From Sthenelais limicola (taxonomy: Eukaryota; Annelida; Polychaeta; Phyllodocida; Sigalionidae), in the NCBI GenBank assembly GCA_942159475.1, contig OW804096.1, positions 18,376,906 to 18,440,905 of the forward strand: DNA of 64,000 nucleotides. Direction: 5' to 3'. This document shows, one piece after another, positions 21,658 to 32,848 of the stretch (the stretch's first letter is position 1; each line of letters opens with the position of its first letter). Below the pieces are notes generated by a model that was not told where the DNA came from, did no database searches, and worked only from the letters and a program-made list of their open reading frames with translations. A program made the translations under genes and the position numbers.

Positions 21658-22055
21658 TCTCTCTCCTTGTCTCTCTCTTCTTCTAACTCGTACTCTCTCC
21701 CCCCCCCCCCGCCCCCCTCACACACACACATTTCCCTATCTCCCTCCCTTTCACTCCTTGTCTGTCCCTCTCTTTGTGGCATTCTCTCCCTCTCTATCAT
21801 CCTTTTCTCGCCTTTTCTTCCTACTCTGTCTGTCTCTCTCCCTTCCCTCTGTCCCTCCCTCCTCTCTCTCTGTCTCTCTTTCGCTCTCTGTCCCTCATTC
21901 CCTCTCTGTGTCTCATTCCCCCTCTCTGCGTCTCCCCTGTCCTCCCCTGTCTCCCCTCCCTGTCTGCTTGTTTCTTGCTCCCCCTCCCTTCTCTCTCTCC
22001 CCCACTTTCTCTTTCATTCCCCCGCTCCTCTCTTTCCCTTTCACTCACACACACA
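21658..22055. repeat. CT-rich tract
   Basis: About 400 bases of pyrimidine-rich sequence with a C run at 21701-21716 and (CA)n at 21720-21730. ORFs up to 181 codons are composition artefacts. Confidence 0.92.
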
Positions 22056-22116
22056 TACAGGTAGCTGTGTAGCGTAGCTATAAGAAGGCATTGTTTGTGT
22101 GTATTGTGTATGCATA

Positions 22117-22359
22117 CATAGGTCAGATTTTCAGAAAATGTACAATTGGCAGCTCTACACATTTAGGAAATTCTCCTAAATTAGGCTGGAAAATGAAGAA
22201 TACCGGGTATACCTGAATATATTTGGTATCGCGTTGATTTGTAGTAACAGTTCTGTTATGTTAAACTGCATTTTGAAGCTTATTTTTGTCTTAAATGTGG
22301 GTTATTTGAGAGGATTGGTGAAGGGGAATTGTACATTTTCTGAAAATCTGACCCACATA
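22117..22359 (+). mobile_element. MITE-A copy, A2
   Basis: Ends ATAGGTCAGATTTTCAGAAA and TTTTCTGAAAATCTGACCCA. Interior is close to the copies at 21204 and 59567. Confidence 0.93.
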
Positions 22360-22424
22360 GGTTAACATGAACCATCAGGCCCACTGACCAATTGGGCTTC
22401 CATAAATACAAATGATATCAACTT

Positions 22425-22495
22425 AAAAGCTTTTAAAAGACTCCTTGATGAAGAGCAAATGATGCTCGAAAGGATAAACCGAACCTACAACTTAC
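22425..22495 (+). other. Retroelement-like 3' hairpin signature
   Basis: CTTGATGAAGAGCAAATGAT followed by GCTCGAAAGG. GAGCA and TGCTC form a hairpin flanked by GATGAA and GAAAGG. Such 'GATGAAG-hairpin-CGAAA' strings are common near ends of Penelope-like and related retroelements and recall a hammerhead core. Identification is tentative. Confidence 0.3.
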
Positions 22496-22595
22496 ATCCC
22501 AGCCCCCGTTCTTTTCATTTTGGTTCAATTCATTCTCTTGATATTAAAAAGAAAGTATTTATGTGTGTTTTGCATTTGTCAGAATGAAATTTGAC

Positions 22596-23045
22596 CTTTT
22601 TTTCTTTTTTTTAAACAATTTTATTTCAAGAGACAATTCCAACAAGTTGGTACGTTTCAAGCTCATGAATGAAAACATAATAGAAAAACATAAGACATTA
22701 AGACATTATCCTTTAAGTATAGACTAATACAATACGATACGAATACATACATGTTTTTGGATTTTTGGCTGCATATTAAAACAAGTACAGAGATGTTGTC
22801 CGTGTCAGATAAAAACACTCAGTAAGACATTCCTTTACCAGTTGGTTGTAGTAAGTCGTGTAACATGTCATCAGCTAAGCAATATTCAGTACAATATTCT
22901 TGACCTTGAACGTTACAAGGAGAATGCATGTGTACATGTATGCATATTGGTCGATCCTGATCATCAATCATGTGATGAGAAGAAAAGATTTCCGTGAATA
23001 AAGACAGTTGTCTGTCTCCTCTCTCTCCACTATTCCTCACTTAGC
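22596..23045 (-). mobile_element. Possible retroposed 3' end (antisense)
   Basis: On the - strand a TGAAATAAAATTG signal is followed by an A-rich tail (T-rich at 22596-22620 on +). TCAGAATGAAATT occurs on both sides (about 22578 and 23219), which could be target duplication or local repeat. The 73-codon ORF 22819-23040 matches no family I know. Confidence 0.3.
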
Positions 23046-23600
23046 CTAACTGACGTAGTCCCCCAGAGGCAGGGAGTTATGTGAAGGCATTGTTTCTATG
23101 TATTGTGTATGCATACATTGTGTACATAGTTTAGTATCAACAAATTCAACTTCTAAAACTTCAAAATACCTCATTATATCAACTAACAACATTTTAAAGT
23201 AGGTTTTTCTGTGTATTATCAGAATGAAATTAGCTTTTTATGTATCATTATTATTAACAATAATAATGATAATTTTTTTATTTTTTTATTTTGAACTTTA
23301 GAACTTTAAAATAAACATGTGTCCATGTTTAATGGTGCTTATAATCTATCATGGGTTGAGGACAAAGAGAAGTTAGAGTATAAAGACTGCCCTTTCTCCT
23401 CTCTCACCACCATCCCTCAGTGAACCTAATTGAGGGACACTACCCGGGGCGGTCGTTATAAGAAGGCATTGTTCCAGAATACCACCTTCAAACCATGCTT
23501 CATATTTCCATAATCACAATCTTTAGATTTCGGGAGAAGGTGGTATTCTCAAGGTATACCTATAAACTGTGCAAGATGTGTCTCCTGAAACTAATATGCA
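23046..23600. other. Region of diverged local duplications
   Basis: AAGGCATTGTTT...GTATTGTGTATGCATACAT occurs at 22084 and 23082. AAGGCATTG again at 23463, and CCATTGTTTCTGTGCATTGTGT at 24492. Each is preceded by a CTCTCTC(C/A)CCA block. The sequence looks like an old multi-kilobase tandem duplication cluttered by insertions. No gene found. Confidence 0.4.
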
Positions 23601-23614
23601 TAACCGATTAATTG

Positions 23615-23717
23615 GAGCAGAAGGTTCCGAAGAACGCTTGATGTTGCAAGCGAAGTGTCCTATTTCTGCCATGTTTCAGTATGTTTATGAAAATAAAAAC
23701 GTTTAAAAAAAAAAAAA
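23615..23717 (+). other. Poly(A)-tailed retroposed end with hairpin
   Basis: The hairpin CGCTTGATGTTGCAAGCG (6-bp stem) at 23635-23652 is followed by AAAATAAAAACG and a run of 13 A at 23705-23717. MITE-A begins immediately after the A run, so one inserted against the other. The parent retroelement is not identifiable. Confidence 0.45.
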
Positions 23718-23948
23718 TATGGGTCAGATTTTCAGAAAATGTACAATTTAACTTCGCCAATCTTATCAAATAACCCAAATTTCAGACGAAAATAAAGTTC
23801 AACCTAACCAAATAGATGGCTAGAATCAATGCAATGCCGAATATACTCGAATTTAGCTAGTATTGACCAAATTGCAGCCTAATTTAGCAGAATTTACTCA
23901 ACGTGTACAGCTGCCAATTGTACATTTTCTGAAAATCTGACCCATATA
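23718..23948 (-). mobile_element. MITE-A copy, A1
   Basis: Ends ATATGGGTCAGATTTTCAG and TCTGAAAATCTGACCCATAT. About ten bases are missing after AATAAAGTTC. Little diverged. Confidence 0.93.
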
Positions 23949-24415
23949 TGTTTTATTCGTTCCCTATAACGAGATGTTCTTTTGGAATTTAATCCAGAAC
24001 ATACCTAGCAGATCAAACACATTGTAATTCTGACTCTGAAGTTTTGATCACAGGTGATGTCACAGAAGGGCCAGCCTTTTGTATTGTGCTGTCAATCTTG
24101 AACACTCTTACATGCTTCCATCTATATGCTTGGTTATGCTTGGATATCCTACCTTCTAATCTAAGTCCCAGGGATCCAGAATTCGTAATGAAGTCAGTAT
24201 TTCTTTTTAAGCTACAAAAAGTGTCAAATCTCTCCCAAATTCCCCAATTTATAACCAAATTTCTCCAAAAGAATTATTCGCCAAATTCTATACTTTTTGG
24301 TCATCTAAATATTTGCCTATAAATCAGGTTTAAATAATATTGTACAGGACGAATAGAGGCCCTAAATGATGGTAATTGCTACCCTGACCTGACTTACGTT
24401 TCTGGAATTATAACG
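23949..24415. other. Unique stretch with an unassigned - strand ORF
   Basis: An 81-codon ORF on the - strand (24013-24258) has balanced composition (WGIWERFDTF ... SVTSPVIKTS) and overlaps no repeat, so it could be an exon remnant. I recognise no domain and see no matching splice pair. Confidence 0.25.
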
Positions 24416-24759
24416 ACTATTTTCTCCTCTCTCTCTCCTCCATTGGTCTATTAGATGTGCAGCAGTACCTGAGGGTGCGAGTAATAACAAACCATTGTTT
24501 CTGTGCATTGTGTGTCTTCCACCCTGCCATACCTTACCTCTACCTGTCACTCACACACCAGCTTAATACAATGGTTAATGTACTCACCTGTGTGCACCTT
24601 TATGTAGACTGGTAGACCGCCTACAGGTAACTATAGACACCTGTTGGATACCTCAGGTCGCAGAGCTCTACCTCTGGAGCTTGGTCCTGTTTGGGAGTGT
24701 TGCTTTAAAGGTCATGGGTTGATCAATGGTTGTATTTCTGGAATTTTTCCTCTCCTCTT

Positions 24760-25105
24760 TTCCTCTCCTCTCGTCATCTTTCTCGATCCCTCTGCCCTCT
24801 CCTTTCCCTCTCTCCCCTTACCCTCTTTCTCTCTCACTCTACTCTCCATCTCTCTCCACTCCGCTCTCCCTCTTCCTTCCATCTCTCTCCCTCTCTCTCC
24901 TCTTTCACTCTCTCTCCTCCATCTCTCTCCTCTCTCTCCCCCTCACTCTCCCCTCCATCTCCCTTTCTCTCTCTCTCTCCATCTCTCCATCTCCTTCCTC
25001 TCCCTCTCTCTCTCCCTCTCTCCCCTCTCTCCCTCCTCTCTCCCTTTCTTGTCCCCCTCCTCTATCCCCCTCTATCCCTGCCTCTCCTACTCTCACTCTA
25101 CCACT
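24760..25105. repeat. CT-rich tract
   Basis: About 345 bases of pyrimidine with CTCTCTCCATCTCTC-type recurrences. The 188- and 146-codon ORFs across it are artefacts. Confidence 0.92.
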
Positions 25106-25568
25106 TCCCTGACACCCAGCTACACTACACTTCACCACCAGGTACACATTACCCTAACATTAGAGCTTGACAAGGCTACATTAAAGGCAATATTACCCAC
25201 CTTACCTTAGCCAGGTGTGTACACAGGTAAATACCTGCTCCCTCCATGGGAAAACACCTTTATTGACCTGCTTTTTCACCGGACCACCTTCTGCTGCTTT
25301 AATCTCTTCTGTATATAGACCCTGAGTGTAACACTTGCTGTTCCCAGTGTAAATTACCGACCAGCTACTTTATACTTGAGTGGGGCATGGATATATATGG
25401 GTTGGCCTCAGGGTGAGGGTGTGGGAGAAATGTTGGGGAATTTCCAATTAAATTCATTAAAGATGAGATGATGCAATGCAATCCTCCTAAAATTCTGGTA
25501 AATGACCTGGAGATGGGTTGGAAAAGAATGGAAAAATAATTAGAAAATCTTTAGTTTTTGACCGATGT
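25106..25568. other. Unique stretch
   Basis: Nothing recognised apart from AT-rich text near 25440-25560. Confidence 0.35.
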
Positions 25569-25868
25569 TAGTGATGTCAGTGATTGGACACCTACTGCGC
25601 TAATTGCTTACTTGGCCCTGGGAATGGCATTTTGCGGTTCTGAGTGAGAGGCTTTTCCCTTATTTTGGAGGGACCCTCTCAACTCTGAGCCTAGACTGGA
25701 GCGAGAGACCTTCCCTCAGTTTGGAGGGACTCTCTCAACTCTGAGCCTAGACTGGAGCGAGAGACCTTCCCTCAGTTTGGAGGGACTCTCTCAACTCTGA
25801 GCCTAGACTGGAGCGAGAGACCTTCCCTCAGTTTGGAGGGACTCTCTCAACCCTGAGCCCAGATTGTG
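25569..25868 (+). repeat. 56-bp satellite array, four units plus head
   Basis: The head GTCAGTGATTGGACACCTAC and TGCGCTAATTGC is shared with 37.5 kb. Then four units of TTCCCTCAGTTTGGAGGGAC, TCTCTCAACTCTGAGCCTAG and ACTGGAGCGAGAGACC. Units 2 to 4 are almost identical, indicating recent expansion. Confidence 0.93.
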
Positions 25869-26340
25869 CAGCTATAAGTTGTATGTATCAAAGGACACTA
25901 AATATACTACTCACACTCCCCCTGCAGCCTACACTCTCACCCATACCTCCTCATTATAATACAATTACGCTGTACACTGGTTTACAACTTTACACTGTGT
26001 GCATTCACACAAGTATTATTGCAACCATTTGTCAAACCCTCAACCTCTCTTAACTCTTACCTCACTTGTCTCATATATACCCATGGGCCAAGACATTAGA
26101 ATATATCAGTATAATAATCAGTTACCTTATATAACAATATGGGCCTGTAATCTTATAATTAATTAATTAATCTATTTATTTGTACAAATTTCCAATAGCC
26201 ATGAGAAGTCTTGAATTTTTGTTGAGTAGAATTCAATTTTGAAGGAATACTTTGAACTCGTTCTATAATAAAAAAGGATGGGTTTTGGTCTCTAAAATTA
26301 GATTATGAATTTACATATCTTGTTTGATGTAGCCTGAGGC
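25869..26340. other. Unique stretch
   Basis: Includes (TAAT)n at about 26156-26172. No gene or transposon end recognised. Confidence 0.35.
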
Positions 26341-26362
26341 TGTTTCTTGCCCCCCTACTCCC

Positions 26363-26755
26363 CTACCCCCCCCCCCCGCCCCCACCACACACATTCTCTC
26401 TCTCTAGTATTTATCTGTCTCTCCCTCTCCCTCTATCTCTTCCTCTCTCTCCCTCTTCTCTCTCTTTCTCATCTCTCTCTTGCTCTCTCTCTCTCTCTCT
26501 CTTGCTCTCTCTCTCCCTCTCACTCTCTCTCTCTCCCTCTCTCTCTCTTGCTCTCTCTCTCCCTCTCACTCTCTCTCTCTCTCTCTCTCTCTCTTGCTCT
26601 CTCTCTCCCTCTCACTCTCTCTCTCACTCTCTCTCTCTTGCTCTCTCTCTCACTCTCACTCTCTCTCTCACTCTCTCCCTCTCTTTCTCTCTCTCTCCCT
26701 CTCTCTCCCTCCCCTCTCCCTCTCCCTCTCTCTCTCTCACTCTCCCTGTGCTCTC
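26363..26755. repeat. (CT)n-rich tract with CTCTTGCT and CTCACT subunits
   Basis: C run at 26368-26380, then about 370 bases of CT with recurring TCTCTCTTGCTCTCTCTC and CCCTCTCACTCTCTC. It behaves as a degenerate minisatellite of about 40 bp. ORFs on both strands are artefacts. Confidence 0.92.
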
Positions 26756-26869
26756 TCCGAAACTTGACCCTTTTAATATTCAAATTTGGGGCATTTTGAA
26801 CTAGAAAAGAATGATATGTGTATATTTAATATAACAGACTGATATACTCACATACCAACAATCCATGGG

Positions 26870-26945
26870 ACTCAGGATCCAAGATGGTGTCGTTGTATAC
26901 GTGTGTTTGGGACTCAGGATCCAAGATGGAGTCGTGGTATACCTG
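26870..26945. repeat. Short tandem duplication, about 50 bp
   Basis: GGGACTCAGGATCCAAGATG with GTGTCG/GAGTCG TTGTATAC occurs at 26867 and 26908. The second copy abuts a MITE-A end. Confidence 0.75.
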
Positions 26946-27179
26946 GGTTTAATTTTCAGAAAATGTACAATTGGCAGTAGTACACATTTAGTACACTGCT
27001 AAATTAGGCTGCTATTTGGTCAATACTCAGTAATTTCGAGTATATTCGCATTGCATTTGATTGTAGCAATCTGTTTGGTTAGGTTGAACTGTATTTTGAA
27101 CTTTATTTTTGTCTGAAATTTGGGTTATTTGATAGGATTGGTGAAGATGAATTGTACATTTTCTGAAAATCTGACCCAC
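26944..27179 (+). mobile_element. MITE-A copy, A1
   Basis: The left end is partly replaced (GGGTTTAATTTTCAGAAAAT); the right end TTTTCTGAAAATCTGACCCA is intact. Interior typical A1. Confidence 0.92.
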
Positions 27180-27771
27180 CTGTGTTTGATCTCTACCTAT
27201 CTCTGGTTGACCCGCGCCCCCGGTGGTTAAACCCTGAACCAACATTAATTACGAGGCAAGGAGAGAGAGAGTGTGCTGTCTGTACCTGGGATTAACAACT
27301 CTCCACTCTCCTTCCAGGAGGTACGATTGTGCCACACTGCCCCCCTTGGTGCTGTTCAGAGCCCCCAAGCGGGAAAACCCACTACCAAATATCATATTGC
27401 TTCAGGAGGGGGAATATGAGGTTTGGGTTTAGGGAATTGCTCTGTGCCTAAATGGGTTGTGTAGGTAGGGTGTGGATGTAAGGGGTTGTGATATATATAG
27501 ATCTGTATCCGTTGAAATAATTTTCTCCTGTTTTTGAATAGTTGATTTAACTTGTCCAATTTGCAATGGTAACTCTTTTTGAACACACCATTAGTATAGG
27601 TGTAAGTACATTGCTTTTTCATATTATTTTATTCGTTATTTGATTGAAAAAATGTTGACAGTAGATTTATTCATGCAGTTCATGATAATGGAAGAGTTGT
27701 TGCGTACTGTAGAATATACATTGATATACATCTAGACCGTCAGATAGATTATTGCAACTAAAAACGTATTC
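27180..27771. other. Unique stretch
   Basis: No exon or mobile element end recognised. Confidence 0.35.
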
Positions 27772-28122
27772 AATAGGGGAGTTGCATGTCTCACTGCGCA
27801 TGTCTACTGCAGTGCATGCTGGGATGGATTCTGTTGAAATCTGACATACACATATTTGGCAAGACTTTTATCGAGAATTGCAAGAATGTTTTCACCAATA
27901 TCAGAGCTTGTAAAAATGATTTATGAAATACCAAATGCATGATGGGAAAAATGTGGACTTGTGTTATGGAAACATGTACAACACATGGATATTGACATTA
28001 AACAATTGGTAAATAGTCCATGCTAAACATCCATGTTTTTGTATTGATTTTAAACTGTACCACTATTCCCATAGTTCCATGCGAATCAAGGTTCAAAATG
28101 GCGACTATGCAAGTCCCCTATT
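27772..28122 (+). mobile_element. MITE-B copy, complete
   Basis: Ends AATAGGGGAGTTGCATG and CTATGCAAGTCCCCTATT form imperfect inverted repeats of about 16 bp. Diagnostic interior: CTCACTGCGCATGTCTACTG, GTGCATGCTGGGATGGATTC, CAAATGCATGATGGGAAAAA, CAAAATGGCGAC. About 350 bp, non-coding. A reference copy for the family. Confidence 0.88.
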
Positions 28123-29190
28123 TGTAATACACGTTATGTCAGGTATTACAGACTGAAACATGTGTTTTACAGCACTAAGAAAATAAAAATAAAGCAGGAT
28201 ATGCCCCCTTCCCCTTCCACTGGAGTAGGTAGTACAACTCCTCCTCCAGTACATAGTTATCCTGTATAAGTGTGCTTCCTGGTAGAGAGGGTTGATATAA
28301 TACCCTGTATCCTGCTTACAAGGGGTTAACACTACACCCCAGGGTAATCCATGCACCCAATGCACCCTCTCTATATAATACCCTATAAGCACCGGGCATC
28401 ATAATAATAATAAATAAATAATAATAAATAGTAATTATAACAATGACATGTGAAATCAAAATGTATGAAGTCAAAATGCTATAGGATTCATGTCGAGTTC
28501 CATGTATCTGTTATTTAATGAGGAAACTCTCAATATTATATAATAATTATCAGGTTGTTGTTAAAATTGAATTGAATTGAAAAATACTTTATTTGTTAAA
28601 CGTTATACTATTGTAAGGTAGACAAATGGGTATTACCAGGCTTCTGGATAAAATCCGGTACCTTTATTGAAAAAAGATCGCTAGACTATGAGAGTGACTG
28701 CCTAATATGTACACGATATGATAGTATATAATAAGTTATAAACCAAGTTATAAAACAGATAATAAATAATGAATATTCAATGCTTATATTTCATATGATG
28801 TACGTGACAATTGTGTTGTCCTTCGCTCCCCAAATTGGGTTTTCCAACTCTCTCCCAAAAGTTGAGAAATGAATAACAATAAAAGAACAAAGTTGTAACT
28901 TGAAGAAATACATTAATCTTCATCAAATATGTCCCTATTTTAGTTGTATCCAAACTTCTTAAAGAGTTTCAGAAAATATAAGTGTATGTCGTTTGGGGAC
29001 ATGCATTTATATTCCAGGATATTCGGATCTAATTCATGAACCTGGGCTAGAATCAAATCCTTCCTGTACGACCCCCAAATATCAGTTTAGGATTAGCGAC
29101 GTTAATCCGTCTAATCCCACTAATCCTACTAATCCGCCTCAGTCTGGTTAAATATTGGCCGACATCCGGGTCTCCTGGGTCTGTTGGTTA
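28123..29190. other. Unique AT-rich stretch
   Basis: Includes (AATA)n near 28399-28440 and AATTGAATTGAATTG near 28567. A retroposed 3' end might be present near 28590 (AAATACTTTATTTG), but nothing confirms it. No gene recognised. Confidence 0.35.
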
Positions 29191-29373
29191 ATATGGGTCA
29201 GATTTTTCAGAAAATGTACAATTGGCAGCTGTACACATTTAGTAAATTCTGCTAAATTAAGCTTGGGTTGGTTAGGTTGAACTGAATTTTGAACTTTATT
29301 TTTGTCTGAAATTTGGGTTATTTGAGAGGATTGGTGAAGGTGAATTGTACATTTTCTGAAAATCTGACCCATA
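29191..29373 (+). mobile_element. MITE-A copy, A1, internally deleted
   Basis: Both ends intact (ATATGGGTCAGATTTTTCAG and TCTGAAAATCTGACCCAT). About 60 bases between TGCTAAATTA and GGTTGGTTAGGTTG are absent. Short but clean-ended. Confidence 0.92.
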
Positions 29374-29810
29374 CATGCTACTGCCACAAACTTTGCTAAA
29401 CATATAAATATATGGAAAATGAAATATATTGACATTTTTCCTTATTTTTTTAATAATTATTTTTCCATTAATAACATAACATTGTCATGTATTAGAATGC
29501 ATTAGGTATATTTATTATATGCCCATACTGTATGAGGGGTGAAATAAATACATTCATATTGGACATATACTACATGGAGTCAAATTTTCTTCGTTTTAAA
29601 AAGACTTTTCGGAACCTTCTGGCAGTTCAGAATGAAACAAAGGTAAAATTCTTTAAAGAAAAAATATAAAAACAGCTTATCGAAATAGTGGGTTTTTTTT
29701 CTTGAAAAAAACCCAACCCTTTAAAACATTATTTCATGTAGAATAAACTTCCTCAAGACCACCGTTATTGATATGGTAGACCCAGACCTTCCCGGATTAC
29801 TATGAAAACC
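29374..29810. other. Unique AT-rich stretch
   Basis: Nothing recognised. Confidence 0.35.
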
Positions 29811-29811
29811 T

Positions 29812-29876
29812 CCCCCTTCCCCTCTCCCCCCCCCCCCCGCCCTCCCCCCTCCCCCCCCCCCCACACACACCCCACA
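29812..29876. repeat. C-rich homopolymer tract
   Basis: Runs of 8-14 C broken by single bases, then CACACACACCCC. Could form unusual structures in single-stranded form. Confidence 0.9.
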
Positions 29877-30204
29877 ATAGAGGCAACGTGTGTACATTTC
29901 AGGTAAATCTCTTATTGACAGAGATCTGCCTAGTTCTACCACAGCTCGCCAGGGATTCACCCCTGTTTGTCCTCTAAATAAAAAGAAAATGGAAATATTT
30001 CATCCGCCAACAGAAAACACAAAGAAAGGCCAAGCGAGATGTATTTCTGGCGAATTGCATTTGTTTATTCCTGCCAAGTTAGATCCTGTAAAAAGATATG
30101 TTTGATGTAGTCTAGTCTCTGGTTTTGTGGTTTAATAGAATCATATAACGTATATATAAGTGTGTATTGTTATGTATACTCTATATTCCATATCAGATTG
30201 CATA
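29877..30204. other. Unique stretch
   Basis: A 71-codon + strand ORF (29890-30105) of balanced composition is present but unrecognised. Confidence 0.3.
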
Positions 30205-30450
30205 AATGGGTCTGATTTTCAGAAAGTGTACAATTCGCCTTCACCAATCCTCTCAAATAACCCACATTTAAGACAGAAATGAGCTTCAAAATACTGTTTA
30301 ACATAATAGTTCAGAACTGATACTATAAATCAATGTGATACCAAATATACTCAGATTTACCCAGAATTTATCATTTGTTAGCAGAATTTAGCAGGAATTA
30401 CTAAATATGTAGAGCTGCCTATTGTACATTTTCTGAAAATCTGACCCAAA
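30205..30450 (-). mobile_element. MITE-A copy, A2
   Basis: Ends AATGGGTCTGATTTTCAG and TCTGAAAATCTGACCCAAA. Interior AACATAATAGTTCAGAACTG carries a short duplication of the usual CAGAACTG region. Confidence 0.9.
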
Positions 30451-30462
30451 TATAGTTCATGA

Positions 30463-30640
30463 ATGGGTGAGGAAGTCGGAAAATGCACAATCGGCAGCTC
30501 TACACATTTAGTAAATTCTGCTAAATTAGGAAGAAATAACTTATAAATCTTGATGTGTATTATATTTATAATATATTAAACTGTATTTTGAACCTCATTT
30601 ATGTCCTAAATTTGTGTTATTTGAGAGAGATTTATGAAAT
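30463..30640 (+). mobile_element. MITE-A copy truncated at a MITE-B
   Basis: Left end ATGGGTGAGGAAGTCGGAAA, interior GTAAATTCTGCTAAATTAGG and AAACTGTATTTTGAACCTCA. It stops at TATTTGAGAGAGATTTATG, where MITE-B begins. Confidence 0.8.
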
Positions 30641-31044
30641 AGAAAATCTGTATAACTCACTGCGCATGTCTAATACAGTGCATGATTGGATGGATACAGT
30701 TCAAATCTGACATACAAATATCTTTATCGAAAAATGCAAGGATCTTTGCACCTTTATGCAAGAATGTTTTCAACAATATCATAGCTTGTGTAAATAAAAC
30801 CAAGTGCTTGATGGGAAAGGTGAAGTCTGGTTTGATTGAAACATGTAAAACACATGGTTATCAACATTTTTTTTAAAGTTTTTATTGCACACAATTGCAG
30901 GTAAACCTGGTATTTTCATGTGGTATGTTAACATGACATGTTAAATATTCCATGCTGAACATAACATGTTGTATAAATTTTACACTGAGATACTCTCCGC
31001 TAATTCCGTGCAAGTCAAGATGGCGGCTATACAAATCCCCTATT
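30640..31044 (+). mobile_element. MITE-B copy, complete but diverged
   Basis: Left end weak (AAAATCTGTATAACTCACTG), right end GGCTATACAAATCCCCTATT clear. It carries CTGCGCATGTCTAATACAGT and CAAGATGGCGGC. An A/T run at 30868-30880 and some extra bases make it longer than 27772-28122. Confidence 0.82.
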
Positions 31045-32120
31045 GTACATTTTAGAGCGTTCACCTTACCACTTACTGTTACCAGCGAGGTGCATTCTGG
31101 GTAAAAACTCTTAACTCCTGAACTCGGCGCATTTATTTGATGAATTATTTCTGGATTACTTTGGTGGGGACGCGTGACTCGCTGAATAGAGACTTAGGTG
31201 GATTCTAAAGTTTAAAAACACCAGCATATGCATATGGCTCTGCTTGCTTACAAACAGATATTTTTAATGCTGTTTCTAAATCTGCTAAATCTATATTTTT
31301 ATTTATCTCATCCTTAGCACTGAAAGATATATATACAACATTTGAATACTGAAAATGAAGGAGAATTAAGGTAATTAATTCATGCATTTCATTATTTCTG
31401 TATTCTGCTGTTATAAGGAAAATGATAGAAAAATTCAAGAAGTTGAAAGAGGGAATTGGTTGGATTCTAGTGTACTCCGACATGCATTGAACAATTTCCA
31501 TTTTTTGACAAATCAAAAGAAAAGTTTAATCTTTTGATAAGAATAATAACCTTCCTGGTATATTGACCACTTGCCGATCTGTGGCAGGATCTGAACGTAC
31601 AATAACTGTAGTTTGACATCGCTAGGATTGAATCGGTCGTTCCCTGGTATCGGTGACATAAATACCTCCGATAGAATGAATACTTTACCTCAACGCACCA
31701 AACTTCCATAGTTTAATGTTATAATCTTGGACAATAGCCATCTGGACACGGCTAGCACACTCCGTTAGCTGACCAGTGGGCGTGTGGTCACCTCACATAT
31801 GGTAGAAAAAAATCTGCTAAAAAATAAAATGATAAATCAAGTTTGAAAATATGTGATAAATTATGTTTTAAAAGGAAAGATGTGTTGCTTTTCTGGAACA
31901 CAATATTCTCGGTCAGAATTTCCAGTAGCGAAATAGTTTTAGCCCCATTCATACAGATGGAAGTCGTTGAGTCAAAAGTACTCCATATTCTTTTGATATT
32001 ATTAAAAAATATTTCAATTATATCTTTACCATGGATTTGCTGATTCAAATTCAAATTAAAGATCATTGCCTTAAAATCCGTTTTGATATTATAAAAAAGA
32101 ATTTAGGTCATACAACAGAA
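31045..32120. other. AT-rich stretch with unassigned - strand ORFs
   Basis: ORFs of 103, 80 and 92 codons on the - strand (31205-31516, 31467-31709, 31788-32066) overlap no known repeat. They show no domain I can name and could be decayed mobile-element coding sequence or chance in AT-rich DNA. No splice or start context supports a gene. Confidence 0.25.
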
Positions 32121-32358
32121 ATGGGTAAGATTTTCAGAAAATGTACAATTGGCAGCTGTACACATTTAGTAAATTCTGCTAAATTAGGCTGCAATTTCGT
32201 CAATACTTTGTGAATTGTAGTATATTCGGCATTTCATTGATTCTAGCAATATATTTGGTTAGGTTGAACTGTATTTTGAACTTTATTTTCGTCTGAAATT
32301 AGGGTTATTTGAGTGGATTGGTGAAGGTGAATTGTACATTTTCTGAAAATCTGACCCA
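32121..32358 (+). mobile_element. MITE-A copy, A1
   Basis: Left end ATGGGTAAGATTTTCAGAAA, right end TTCTGAAAATCTGACCCAAA. Interior is standard A1. Confidence 0.92.
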
Positions 32359-32848
32359 AATAACACAACTTGAATCACTTCCCCCCCTCACCCAACATGT
32401 CTTTATTCATTTTGACAACAAATCCTTCTTTCTGGAAATACATCGTACATCGAAGGTTACTGAATCACTTTTAATATTACATTTAAATGGATGAAAATAA
32501 AGCTTTTAAAAATATAATTTGATGAGATAAGAAGTCTATTGAGGAGGTATAGTCTACCCTCTGACAGCTACCTGTGTATATCTCCCTGTCTTATAGGAGT
32601 GCAATTGACTAGGCTGATAATGTCGGTGCAAGGACATTTGAGTCAAAAATCGCATCAAATAAAAAGTTAGAATATATGTTGCTACTAAATATCCTTTGTA
32701 AACATCCGCCTACCAACCAGTAAAGATGACGTCACGGATCATTTACCCCGGAGCTGCATTTACCCCGGAGCTGTTAAAACACTTAATTTTGGACTTGTAT
32801 AATGTCAGTAGGGGGAGGGGCACATCGAGGGATGGGTGGGAGAGTGAA
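32359..32848. other. Unique stretch with CRE-like palindrome and a short direct repeat
   Basis: TGACGTCA at 32727-32734 is a perfect CRE palindrome. Just after it ATTTACCCCGGAGCTG occurs twice in tandem (32741-32772). No gene adjoins it, so regulatory meaning is unknown. Confidence 0.4.

Noticed and set aside
22441..22475. Hammerhead ribozyme
   Set aside because: The core reads UUGAUGA instead of CUGAUGA and flanking stems are only about three base pairs; insufficient without a covariance search.
31205..32066. - strand ORFs of 80-103 codons as a gene
   Set aside because: AT-rich sequence, no recognisable domain, overlapping frames and no splice or start support.
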